Shown here in pieces: positions 10,721 through 22,271 of a DNA stretch of 64,000 nt (its first letter is position 1; the number at the start of each line of letters is the position of its first letter). Position numbers and translations under genes: made by a program. The notes under the pieces were generated by a model. That model was not told the origin of the DNA. It made no database searches and was given only the letters and a program-made list of their open reading frames with translations. The DNA comes from Cephalotus follicularis (taxonomy: Eukaryota; Streptophyta; Magnoliopsida; Oxalidales; Cephalotaceae). The stretch covers positions 1 through 64,000 of the forward strand of contig BDDD01002294.1 of the NCBI GenBank assembly GCA_001972305.1, read 5' to 3'.

Positions 10721-11992
10721 ATGATATGAAAGAATGTGATGCTCTAGGGTCCATCAACACTGTAGCAGCAAAACCATAAATATACAGTGTACCTCCAACA
10801 ACCGAGGTAGACTCCGGAACCTCTGTCTGTGAAAGGGTAAAAACTCTACCTTTCGCAATGCCCTTGCCGGTGTCCCTTCGCTATGAAGGCCCCACTGCGG
10901 CCCTGCTGCTACTAGCTGGTCCAGTAGGTGCTGTAGCATGACTCTTCGGGCAATCTCTCACGGAATGGCCAGATGCCCCACACCTCAAACACAGTCCGTT
11001 CATCCTCCAACAATCCTTCTGTAAGTGGCCTTTACGACCACAGTGATAACAAGCTCCAGTTTCCGTATTACTCCCTTGACTAGGAGTACCCTGAGTGGCA
11101 GTCTGTCCAGATCTGTTCTTCGATGATTTCGTCGGAGAACCACTGCCTTGCCATTTCGAAGAAGCTGGTCTTGTTGGGCTCTGTTTATTCTGTTATGCTC
11201 GGGCCCTCTCTGCTCGGTCCTCACTGGATATGCTCTCCAGCAGCCTCGCCTTTTGAGCGACCTCTGAAAAAGTACCCAGCTCCATTGTCCTAATCCTCGA
11301 CCGAAGATCCGGTCGCAAACCCTTCAGAAACCTCCGTATCTTTTTCACGTCATCGGCCACCAGATAAGGTGAATGTTTGGCTAGCTCTATAAACCTGACC
11401 TGGTATTTGGCCACAGTCATCTCCCCTTGACACAACTCAAGAAGCTCTGTCTCCCTCCGTTCTTGCTCCATACGGGGTACATAGGAATCGAGGAACTCTG
11501 TCTGGAACCTCTCCCATGTAGAATCGAGTCCAACTGACTCCCACTTCGCTCTGACCATCTCCCACCAGTGAGTGGCCTCTCCCCATAAGCGGTACACGGC
11601 AAACTTCAGCTTTTGTGTATCGGTACAGTCCATCACCTCAAAAATCTTCTCCAAGTCTAGAAGCCATGTTTCAGCAATCGTAGCATCAAGTTCTCCTCGG
11701 AAACTAGGTGGATTATGTCTCATAAACCTTTCGATGTCCCTTCCAAACTGACTACCATCTTCCCCCGGCAGTGATCGGGAGCTCTATGTTGCGGTTGAGC
11801 TTGCGCTTAGTACTGGCGCATCTCCTATGCATTGGCCATATTAAAGGCCATCTGTTGCGGGAAGTAGTCCGTAATCGGGGAAATCGGGTCCCTATCATCT
11901 TGGGGGACATTCACTCCTTGTGGCACATTCATTCCCTCAGGGGCATTGGCTCCAGCAGCTCTAGCCCTAGTACGTGCCCTCCTTCGGTCCAT
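10720..11992 (-). pseudogene. gag: TE2 gag region with two CCHC zinc knuckles
   Basis: Sense start is near 11992 (MDRRRARTRAR). The capsid part at 11193-11723 shows TWLLDLEKIFEVMDC, THWWEMV and WERFQTEFLDSYVP, the plant Gypsy gag signature. Toward the 3' end (about 10945-11055) are two knuckles, CYHCGRKGHLQKDC and CLRCGASGHSVRDC. Gag would package the element RNA. The primer site is about 95 bases upstream of the start. The region is decayed, and the tandem pair of knuckles is shared with TE1 and TE4. Confidence 0.85.
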
Positions 11993-12086
11993 TTGTTCCT
12001 ATAAGAAGGATGCCAGTTAGTCACGACTTTAGGAAACAATTATTGATTGCCAAGGAAAGTATCCTAGCAAAGCATATACAGAATAT

Positions 12087-12098
12087 GCTCTGATACCA
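12087..12098 (-). promoter_or_regulatory. TE2 primer-binding site (tRNA-Met)
   Basis: Minus-strand TGGTATCAGAGC, a full match to the plant initiator tRNA-Met primer site, three bases inside the LTR boundary at 12102. Confidence 0.92.
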
Positions 12099-12101
12099 CG
12101 T

Positions 12102-14616
12102 TGTCACGCCCCCGTTTTCACAACAAGACAACATATAAAGCGGTAAGGCAATCAACACAATATAATTCAGCTCATGCGATAATACGAATAAGCAAAAACC
12201 TTCAATAGCGGAAGCAATGACATAAATGAGACGAATTTAAACATGCATCACGCATCCCATACTACGTGATGCCCAACAAGTTTATAACAAACCCAACCTC
12301 ATTGTCGATCGCCCATAAACGGAGCGTGATAAAATACAGTACGAGATATCAATTAACCCATGTTACAATAATCCGGTTTACATAATCATTGTTCAATAAC
12401 TCAATACAAGAAATAAGAGAAACATCATAGTCTTCTCCTTAAGCCTCCTTGCAAGCTCCATATCAAAACCTACTCGATCAATCTGTTACAGTAGGGGGTT
12501 AGCCTTTATCCTCACTCGGCTAAGTAGAAAAGTTTATGTATACAGTTTAAGGTCAAAGGTAATGCGTATCATGAATGAATGCATATTGATGTAGCATGAC
12601 ATGTAATTTTCTCAAAAATTATATCTCCGTAGGTACATATAAAAACACGTGCATGAACACCGTACAAGTATAACCTCATGAGTTATATCAACACGAGCAA
12701 TAAGTATGTCCCAAAAGGAACCAGACAAACAAGTCGTCTTAACCGTCGCCACCTCTTGGCCACAACGTCATGCACTCCGTATGTTGCTTAGCACGACAGC
12801 CAAACCAACAGCAAGTTACTAGCACAGCGGCTGAGTAATCACAGGTACAAGCATTGCACAGTACAAGTCAAGCAATAAAATATAATTACTTGATCAAATA
12901 TATTTGTTTAAAACATATTACTCCGTTCACAAGTTGTGATAAGTTATAAAACCTAAAACAATACATTTATTTGTGTAACCAATCCTTTAAAACATTTCTC
13001 CGTCTTCGGAAATACTTCCCCAAATTATTTTGAAAATATATAAAGTCATATGTTGGCAAATATACATTTTCATACAATAATGATTGAAATAATCATGCAA
13101 GCTTTTCAAAATGGTTAACACATTTAGAAATCAACCATAATGCAATTCACAGTACAGTAGCAGTTCAAATGCAGTGCAAACATATGCTCAGAATGCACCT
13201 AGGGTTGTTGGTAATTAACCTAGGCCTATCACATTCTCTAAAGGTCCAAGTTCTGCAATAACAGTCGACTGTTTTCCCATAACAGTCAGTTGGATCCTTG
13301 AGTCAGTCGACTGTTCCTTCCCAACAGTCGGCAGGTTCATCACGAGCATTAGGCAGTCGACTGCCTTCCTTCGATAGTCGACTGTTCTGGGTAAAAACAC
13401 ATGCACAGTCGACTGTTCTTACATGATAGTCGACTGGATGTTCTAGTAGTCAACTGTTTTACTTAAATAGTCGGTTGTCCTGGGTTGGGCAGTAACAATA
13501 ACTCACTGTTAATTCAATTTAATCAAGCAATTGAACTTACTCACACGTATTCAACCCTCAGAATATCACCAGTAATCATATCATGGTCTAAAACACAACT
13601 CAATTCATGCATTATTCTCCATTTCATCATAATCCAAGTGAAATCCAAACATAGCATTGCATAAAAACCAATCCAATTCTCCGTTCAAAATTCAGTAAGC
13701 ATGCTAGATTATTTATCAACTGTAACCACAACAGCATTACAAGAATCCACAGCCAAACAACTATACCATTCATTTATAACACCATTACTCTTAAATTTAA
13801 AAGGCATGCATAAAATTCTCTACCACTACCCCTACTTTGGATTTCAAGTTAGAAATCAAAAGTCCACCTCTTTGTGTCTCCTTTCCAGTGTCTTTGAGCC
13901 TCCCAGTAGCTCCAAGATTAGTCCAGTAGGCTCCAACCGAGTTCCAAGCTTGCAAATGTGGAATCCTCTCAATTCTCACTATCTTCTCTTTCAATTCTAA
14001 CTGTTTCTCCCTCAATCACTCTGGTTCTTCCTTAATAGATTGCATGTGAGAGATACAAAGGGAAGGGAGCATTTATGCAGACCTCTCTCCCCTTACACAT
14101 TTTTGCATGGCACTAAGGCCCTCCTCTCACATTATCCCTTGCATGCACACACACTTGTCATTATTTATCTTTCCCTCTGTCCTTGCAGGTCCTGGCGTGG
14201 TGGTGCATGCTCAACACATCTTATTGCAGGTGATGGCGACTACAAGATGCTTTTATCAATGGCTGCATGTGATCTCATCACATGCAAATAGAACAGAGCA
14301 CAATCCAGTCGGCTGCCTTTCCCAGGTAGTCGGCTATTCGCCTGGCAGTCTGTTGCCAAGTGTCACGACAATTGGCCAGTCGACTGGTTCATCCCACCAG
14401 TCGACTGCTTCCACACGCAGCCATCCAGTCGGCTGGTCTTCTGTGCCAGTCGACTGCCTCTAGTAACTTACCAAGTAATTACGCTTCTAAGTACATAATT
14501 GACTTAATATCGACATCGACATCATCAATTTTGGAGAAACCATCATTTTATTAATCCCACAATTAAAGTACATTTACATTGCGAAATTACAATACGTGAA
14601 AATTTCGGGCGTTACA
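12102..14616 (-). repeat. TE2 5' LTR (2.5 kb)
   Basis: Sense orientation starts TGTAACGCCCG at 14616 and ends GGGGCGTGACA at 12102. In sense order it has a GTCGAC-core repeat group (14309-14460), a CT-rich leader, GTAGGGG (complement at 13829-13835), a second repeat group built on CAGTCGACTG (13262-13480), and the stem-loop TTAGCC/GGCTAA with CCCCTAC (complement 12491-12523). The order matches sL1, sL2, sL3 and TE4, marking a common LTR plan. The left end abuts gag; the right end abuts TE3 LTR. Confidence 0.9.
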
Positions 14617-17145
14617 CTTACATCTTAGTACCAAATAGAAAAGCCTAGGATCTCCGTTTAATTAACAATAGAACAAAAACAAAATCAAGCATGCACATAA
14701 AGATAAACTGAACACACGTCGCTAACAATAAAAGTAAGACTGAAGTAATCATACCAACGTTGGAGGCTCCACCACTTTGCCGCTACACGCTTGCAGTAGC
14801 AAACACCGGTCACCAGTAACACCGCTGATTTTCGGACAGTCCACGTTTGGTCCGACGTTGACACCAATGGACTTTAAAAAGATTGCTCAACCTGAAACTG
14901 GAGGAGGCTCGCCCGGAACCGCGCCGGAACACGGCGGCCAGAGGCGGCGACTCACTGAGTTCTGACTCAGTGAGTCTTGGTCAACTCGTCATTGACCAGC
15001 CTTAACATATGAGGACGCAAAAACCACGACGAACGCACAGGTGGCCGAGACTCGACGAGACTCAGCCTCAAACGCTGAGAACGGCCGGCGGTGAGTCACA
15101 GGGTTGACTCGCCGTTCATCGTCAACGGTCTCCAAGCCACCAAACGGCTCAGTGACACCAGCCTGACACACCCCAACCCAAGACTCACCGTGACTCGGCG
15201 CAGAACGCCAAGTCACAGCAGGCCGATGCTTCAACTCGCCAGAGTTGACTCAGCAAATGCACAACCGGACAAACAATGTCAGAAACGCCTAAACTATGGT
15301 CAAGATGGCTAGAGCCAAAGGTTGGCTCCACCTACTAGGGACCAAAGGCGGTGGAAAGAGACGCCGGCAGCGGGAGGTGGCAGAAACGTGATTTGCCACC
15401 ACAGAGAGAAAGAGGGAGAAAGAAGGGAGAAAATTGGAGAGAGAGGAGAGAAGGCTTACCAGGGAAGGACGCCCGCCTTCTCACGGCCACCGGTGGGAAG
15501 CGTCGGCTTCTCCTTGGTCCAGAACGCGTCCCTGCGCAGTGACGCGTCTCTACTGCCCGAAAGCGCACGAGTCGTGCGTTTAAAGAAGAAGAAAAGGGAG
15601 AGATGGGAGAGAGTGTGAGAGAGTTTGAGAGAGAGATTAGTTTAAAGGACTTAAAAATTTTTTTTTACTTAATTAAAAGTAAGTCTCTCACTCTCTTAAT
15701 TCTCTTTTCTCCTTTAATTAAAATCTCTTTCAATTTTAATTTTGTTTCTTCTTTCTCCTTTAATTAAAATCTCTTTCAATTTTAATTTTGTTTCTCATAC
15801 ATGTTTAATAATTCTCTCATTTAATTAAACAAGTTTCTCTCTTTAATTAATTTAATTAAAACTAAATCATGCTCCGACTTTAAAAACTCTTTATATATCA
15901 TGATGACAATTAGTGGAATGAGAAACAATCCATTAATGTGAAATTAATATATACTAGTTAAAAACTAGATTTACCACCAAGCGAGCATGTGTGCAGCATG
16001 CGTCACTTTTCCAATAATCAGGCAGGACCCGAAAGCCTGGTGGATTTCCGTTACGATGATAAATTTCTCAGAACATCCAGAAGTTCTGGTATGACTATCC
16101 AGCTAATAGTCCCGATGTGATCTATAATCACTCCCGAATTCGCAGACCAAAAAGTACCACGTCTATCATTCGTTAACCGGTTCCCCAGTACTTTATCACC
16201 GTCATCGGTTTGCGTGCCACGAATCCTTCATTATCTCGTCTCTGACCGCGGACTAGGGTTTGGATAAATGTCATAACTGGGAAAAACTATGATAACTATA
16301 ATTCTATGAACGCACTAAGACTATGGGAGATATCCCTGGAAACCTCTTGTTCCCAATCTTCCAGTGCCCGACCGGGACTTTAAGTCTTGAACGGTCACAG
16401 ATGTTATAGAGCCTATAACCCTCAACACGGGTGTGACGATCCCATCTTGCGAGCTCGCCCATACATCTCAATGCAGCTCCCACAAGGCCCTAAGACAACC
16501 CTATTACCATCACGTGGCTAGTGTTGGGGAAGGCGAAAATCAAAGCCAAGCAGCTACTACACAACGTATGCCAGCCACTCAGGTCTAACGATACAACGCA
16601 AATCACATGTGATCTACTAGTCACCTCCTACTAAGCACTACCACGACAATAGGAACTCTATTGATAGAGGTGTTGACTCTCCAAATAAATAACCTATGGT
16701 GGTCGGTTCAGTGTCTTGCCTCTGCACGCACCCCGCATCAGCTTTAGGGTAAAACCCAAATGGCAATGAGATGATCCATCCTCCTTTACCATTCGGAGCA
16801 AGCATAACACGACAAGTCTTTGCGGTTCATCAATTGCCCTATGAGAGTGAACCTATGAATTGGAAATTTTGTCACAAGGGAGTAAGGATCTCATTCTCAC
16901 AACCACTCAGGCACGAGATCCAACCCTTTACGGACAGGGCGCTATATGTGTATTCTATTGACATGGTGATCAACTGATCCGTAGAGACGGTATGGGATAA
17001 TACATATAGCCAGATGCCAATATTTTTTGAAAATCCACAATTAAACATTAATGGAACTAAGAATGTACGATTCAAGAGTGTGTCATATGTCAACAACATA
17101 TGTCTGCAGCCTTCTCGTGGCTTGCAGGGACACCCTAATCTAACA
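14617..17145 (-). repeat. TE3 3' LTR
   Basis: Sense start TGTTAGATTAGGG at 17145, next to the polypurine tract. The piece covers all but about 100 bases of the LTR, the rest being across the TE2 insertion. A TATATAAA box lies at 15890-15897 (minus). The leader is CT-rich, and beyond it is a block rich in GACTCACTGAGTC-like repeats (about 14945-15250). GGTAAGC within the leader (complement near 15453) resembles a splice donor. Uninterrupted sequence here proves where TE4 entered the other LTR (near 15190). Confidence 0.9.
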
Positions 17146-17161
17146 ATCTCCCACTTGGCCC
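17146..17161 (-). promoter_or_regulatory. TE3 polypurine tract
   Basis: Minus strand reads GGCCAAGTGGGAGAT directly before TGTTAG, the typical Copia plus-strand primer sequence. It fixes the LTR edge at 17145. Confidence 0.9.
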
Positions 17162-19198
17162 TCCAGTCGCGAAGACCTCCAGCCTAAGCATATCACACTC
17201 TAGCACTGCTCATGGCCTTGGTCAGTGGGTCTGTTAAGTTCGCGTCTCGCGCGACTCTCTCTATGGTGACATCTACTCTCATGATGTCTCCTTTATTTCC
17301 ATAATAACATCTCTCTTGAGACGTTATATGCATCTATGATCTCCATGATCAAATGATACCGTTGCTGTATATGTTTGGGTGGTAATGAGACCCGGGTTCC
17401 AAGGTTTGTGCAAAGCCCTATCGTCATCCCTATGCTGCACAACTGGACAACGATGGCAGGAACCTTACAAAGTTCCACAATGCACATCCGCAGACAAACC
17501 AGCTACCATAACCGGTATCACAGGTTGCACATACTTTTATTCTCTGGTGAAGTCTGCAGTCTTAGACTGTCACAAACTCCTCCCACTCACACAGCACTTC
17601 CATTCAGGATCAACACCTATCCTGAAATGAATTTGTGATCATCCAGATCAAAATTGAAACTAGAGTTAACCCAACTCTTACGTCTCAATTTACTATATTC
17701 TCCATGTGTCAAGAAATAATCCTGAGTCTTTCACAGGCATTCTATCCTTTTGACAATGTCCCTATTTCTCTTACAGGGATTGGACTAAAATTGACTAGCC
17801 AGAACCTTAGGCATATTGACATCAGGCTCAGTACCAAGTAAGGCATACGTGATGGAGCCTATTGTCGAAGCACAAGGTTGCCTATTCATGCGTGTCTTCT
17901 CCTTATAAGTCATAGAAGACATCCTCTTAGAAAGGTGAATTCCTTGGCTAATTGGCAGTAAGCCATATATGGAATTCATTCCATACCATTTCAGCACTCT
18001 GCTGATGTATTGGCTTTGGGAAAGTCCAAGCAATCTACTCGATCTACTCTTTAGATCTTCATTATCTAAAATGTAGAAAGCCTCTCCCAAATCCTTTGTG
18101 GAGAAGTTCTTGCTTAACTGTACTTCAACATACCTACATCATTCTCTATGTGTAGTATGTTTTCTACATACAGAGTCAAGAATGTGATTTCTGGGTTATC
18201 CTGTTTCCGGTAGACATTAGGCTTATCCATATCTTTGATAAAATCAAAAATGGATATTTCAGCTACGGGATGCTTGCTTAAGGTCATATACCTTTGGATC
18301 TTGCACCTCTTTTACAAATGCTCCTCAGATGTAAACCCCTCAGGTTTGGGACATAAAGATGTCCTCTTCAAGATAGTCACTCTTGCAGACTGTCTTGACA
18401 TCCATTTGTCATAGCTCTTTATCACAATGAGCGGCAAAAGCAAGCATAATCTGAATGGACTAAAGAATTGCAACTGGTCAGAAAGTTCTCAGTATACAGA
18501 CCTCTTGTTTTAGTGTATATCCTTTCATGACCAATTGCGCTTTAAAAAGGTTTCAACCTTTACCATTAATGCAAATCTTCCTCTTGAAGATTTACTTGCA
18601 TCTGATAGGATTTTAAGCCTTCGGGTGCGTATATCAAGTCCCCCACTTGGTAGGCGTATATGGAGTCCTTTTCGGATTTCATGATATCTTATCATGTCCT
18701 GGAATTAGTGCTCTTCACTACATCCTTGTAGCTAAAAGACTCGTCATCACGCCGACATTAGGTTCGTCAGTGCCTTAATGAAAAAACCTTATTTCTCAGG
18801 CATTGTCGAAAACCTTTGCCTGATCTCCTCGCTAGAGGAGTGCCTTACCGAGACTCTATCTTAGATTGGGATCATTTCCCAATTATGTCTTTAGAAGAAT
18901 AAACTTCTAGTTCCTTATCATCCTGTGGGTTTCGACTTGGTGGAAACTCTCTTTGTTTCACCTAACTCCCACTACTTCCTGCAATCAGGTATTCCTCTCT
19001 TAGAGTTTTGCAGTACGCGAAATAAAACCATATTTGTTCGCCGGGATGGTAGAAGTAATATCCTAAGCACATCTTATAATATTCCACAAACCGGCAACGT
19101 CTCAATCGTGCCTCCAGCTTAGAAGGTTTTCGCCTTCTCATATAAACTGGAAAGCCTTAACCCTTAAACGGTTTAGGCTGGGTTTCCTCCATTTATGC
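17162..19198 (-). pseudogene. TE3 reverse transcriptase / RNase H region
   Basis: In sense order, an integrase C-terminal scrap at about 19000-19198 is followed by Copia RT. Visible RT pieces are a QMDVKT...YLEEDI block near 18380-18420 and the segment GLSQSQYISRVLKWYGMNS at 17950-18030, which is the region after the catalytic box in Copia elements. An RNase H-like tail sits at 17300-17640. The match to TE5 (44866-46200) is close along the whole length. The sequence is heavily decayed, with no long open frame. Confidence 0.8.
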
Positions 19199-22100
19199 TG
19201 TCACACCCCGCTTCGTTAACAACATATAAAAGTGGTGGCAATCAACATATAAATCCGGCTTATGCAATTTACCATAATTTTAAAACTTTCCATAGCCATT
19301 AACAACTTGCGGAAGCATTTAGATATAAGCCAAATTAAAATGTAACATGCATCCCATACTACATGCTACAACAATAAACAGCATCAAAGTTAACTGCCCA
19401 CAAACAGAGCGTGAACAATATACATCAATACATCGATTCATTTATTACAATGATCCAATAACATTTCTCAAAAGTAAAAACAGCATAAAACTCCATTCAC
19501 TCCACGGAGCTCAACGGTAACAATCCGCTGCATCAACCTGAAGTCAATCCGAAACTGTAGGGGGGTTAGCCTTTGTCCTCACTTGGCTAAGTTATAAACA
19601 TGATTTGGGGTCAACGATAAAGAATGCCATGTAATGAATTCATCATGATGCAATACATACTATACTACAATACATATATACGTATATATGTGTATCTATA
19701 ACAATAGGCGCATCCATGCCAAGTGGCCATAATCACCAATCCAACAGTCACGTCCCGAAGGACCAATCCAATCAATCCAGTCAATCCAATCAATCTGCTG
19801 TTTCTTGCACAAAGGTCAAGCAAACAGTGTTTGTGGGTGTCCCTAGCCATCTCCTGGCCCCTAGGCACACAATCCCGCCCCTAGTCCTCATGACACCTCC
19901 GTCACGGAACTAGCGCAGCATCAACCTGATCAGTGTGGGTGTCCCTAGCCAACTCCTGGCCCCTAGGCGCACAATCCTGCCCCTAGTCCTCATGACACCC
20001 CCGTCACGAAACTAGCGCAACATCAATCCAAACACAAACATCAATCAATCAATCTGAGGTCAATCCAAAATCAAACCGTTTCCAAGTAGTTTATAGGTTA
20101 CAAAATACTGGAATTACTACATTTATTCAAAATGTTTCATCTTTAAAACCATGTTTCAATCCCTTGAAAACACACATTTATAAAAATATATGTTTTCATT
20201 TCAAATAATGATTGTATAAAATCATGTACACATTTCTAAAATGAATAAAACACTTTAGACATCAATCACATTCAGTCAACAATCCATTCTATATCAAAAT
20301 GCAATGCAAAGATATGCTCAAAGTACGGGTCAGTCCCTAACCAGTCGGCTGTGTCTCTTGACAGTCAGCTGTTTTCCTTCAACAGTCGGCTGTTCTAATT
20401 TTAGCAGTCGGCTGCCTACACTCGACAGTCAGCTGTCATCCTTGACAGTCGGCTGTTTATACCCAACAGTCGGCCGCTGGCCTACAGCAGTCGGCTACTC
20501 AAGCCTCTGCAGGCATTTCTCAGTAGCACACATGGACAGTCGACTGGCTCCCAAGCACAGTGGGCTGGATCCATTGAGTAGTCGGCTGTTCATACCGAAT
20601 AGTCGACTGGCGCACTCGAGTAGTCGGCTGTCCTCTTGGACAGTCGGCTGGATTCTGCAGACAGTGGAGAAAAATAGCAGCAAAACAAAGCCACAACTCA
20701 CAATGATCCATTCTAACACACAACGAATCATAGCATCGACGTTATCTCTAAACGTCGACATTTATCGCACACCAGGACTCATTCTCCGTATAACAATCTA
20801 TAGCATCAACGCTTCTTTCCTAAGCGTCGACGGTTAAGAGAACCAAAACATGGTTCCTTCGACACGTCTCAAAACCCGATCGAGTTCAAGGCATACAACA
20901 CATGCAACCCGATCTACAATCATCATAAAACACAATATGCATAGCGGGTTAACTATTCATAGCAACCCTAACACAGTCACACAATTCACAATCGACAGCC
21001 CACAATCATTCCAAGACACGATATGCACGCATTTCATCAAGGAACATTTATTATAATTGAACTCAAACCACATTTATAAAATCCCCTACCTGTTACTGCA
21101 GTAACAACCGTACAGTCGAGCTGCACGTTCAATTGCCGAACCTTTTCGATAACCATCGAACCAAAGCCGGTTCTTGTCGATTGATCAGTTCCTCAATGCG
21201 GAATCCAATTTCCACTCACACACTGCACATACAACACATTTACATTATGTTCGACACACAAAACATTTCCGTCGCTGAAACGCCGGCCGGATTCCGACCG
21301 ACACAACCAGGCGGTGAAACACCCATCAACGGGTTCCACATTGAACAGTCTACTCAAAACAGATCAAGACTCACCGGGAATCGGCGCCGAACACCGCGCC
21401 ATGGCCGGCAGCGAGTTGCGACTCACTGAGTCAACTCGTCGGACCTCCACAGGTCTGATCACCACCCAAAAACGCCACACATTCACCAGTTATACACACC
21501 CATTCCCGTGACTCGCCGAGACTCAACGCCAAAAGCGCGCTCTCAGGCGGCCGTGAGTCGACTCGCTGAGTCTACTCGGTCCACTGATTTGGGCCGTTTC
21601 CGGCCGAATCACGCCTCACCGGTGGTCGAAATGGCAAGAGCGTGCCTTCTACATCAAAACCCACCCCACCCGCGACGCTAACGACGTCGGGAAACGCCGG
21701 CAGCTTGCGCGAACAATGGCAGGGAAGAAAGGAAAAAGAAGAAAAAGAGAAGAAGGGGGAGGAGCTTACCGGTGGTAGGCGTGCCTGGGTGGTCCACCGT
21801 CCTCTCCTGGTCACGTGGATGGCTCCGACGTCGTCTCCGGCGCCCTCTCTCCCTCTCTCTCCCGCTGTCTCTCGCAGTCTCTCTTTCTCTCTCTCTGGCG
21901 CGGGCGCACAGAGCGCCCACTGCCTTTCTTGCATGGGCACACACGCGCCCGTGTCTCTCCCTCTCCCCTCCTTTATTCATTTTTGCTTCCCCCTTAGTAT
22001 TTTCTGGTAAAATACTAAGGTCGGAGTCCCGATTTTTCCGTGAATCGTGACATAAATTATCCGAACAGCCACCAAAATAATCGTAATTAAAATACGAACA

Positions 22101-22271
22101 TTTGGGCTTTATTGTCGCGCGTTAAAAAATAGGCTTTATTAGCCGCTTTGACTAACATAATTACGACTTAAATGCGTAATACCTTTTTATTACTCGGGGC
22201 TCTATCGATTTTATCACAACTGTACACGCACCAATTTCATAATAATTATTTATGAAATTCAGGGCGTTACA
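19199..22271 (-). mobile_element. sL2, solo Gypsy LTR (3.1 kb) inside TE3
   Basis: Plus-strand ends are TGTCACACCCC (19199) and GGGCGTTACA (22271); sense is minus. Flanks are TATGC (19194-19198) and TATGA (22272-22276), a target duplication with one difference. No coding region lies inside. Parts in sense order: leader with GACTCACTGAGTC-like repeats and a CT-rich stretch (21300-21990), GTAGGGG (complement 21083-21089), GTCGAC/GTCGGC repeat group (20340-20832), a two-copy 102-bp tandem repeat, and the stem-loop plus CCCCTAC (complement 19557-19590). Confidence 0.9.
19832..20035. repeat. Two-copy tandem repeat, period 102 bp, in sL2
   Basis: TGTGGGTGTCCCTAGCCA recurs at 19832 and 19934 and the following bases match closely through GGAACTAGCGCA. 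Just upstream, 19735-19797 is a run of short CAATC-rich repeats. Confidence 0.85.

Larger units (their letters stand above)
4705..14616 (-). mobile_element. TE2, Ty3/Gypsy chromovirus (Tekay/Del-like), minus strand
   Basis: Reading right to left: 5' LTR (12102-14616), tRNA-Met primer site, gag with two zinc knuckles, protease, RT, RNase H, integrase and a chromodomain-like tail ending at 4705. No 3' LTR is present in the window. The protease region is split by the complete solo LTR sL1 (7779-10590), a later insertion. TE2 itself lies in the 3' LTR of the Copia element TE3: the base after its LTR (14617) picks up TE3 LTR sequence that is continuous at 25400. It is a broken fossil with several interruptions besides the insertion. 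Age cannot be taken from an LTR pair. Confidence 0.88.

Noticed and set aside
15322-15618. 98-residue ORF, with a counterpart at 38100-38426
   Set aside because: Antisense to the TE3 leader in both LTRs; similarity is just LTR similarity.
20304-20837. 177-residue ORF with SRL repeats
   Set aside because: Translation of the CAGTCGGCTG repeat cluster in sL2; no protein family resemblance.
21572-22050. Overlapping ORFs of 92-122 residues on both strands in sL2
   Set aside because: They lie in a GC- and purine-rich LTR leader where stops are rare; no domain and no consistent frame.
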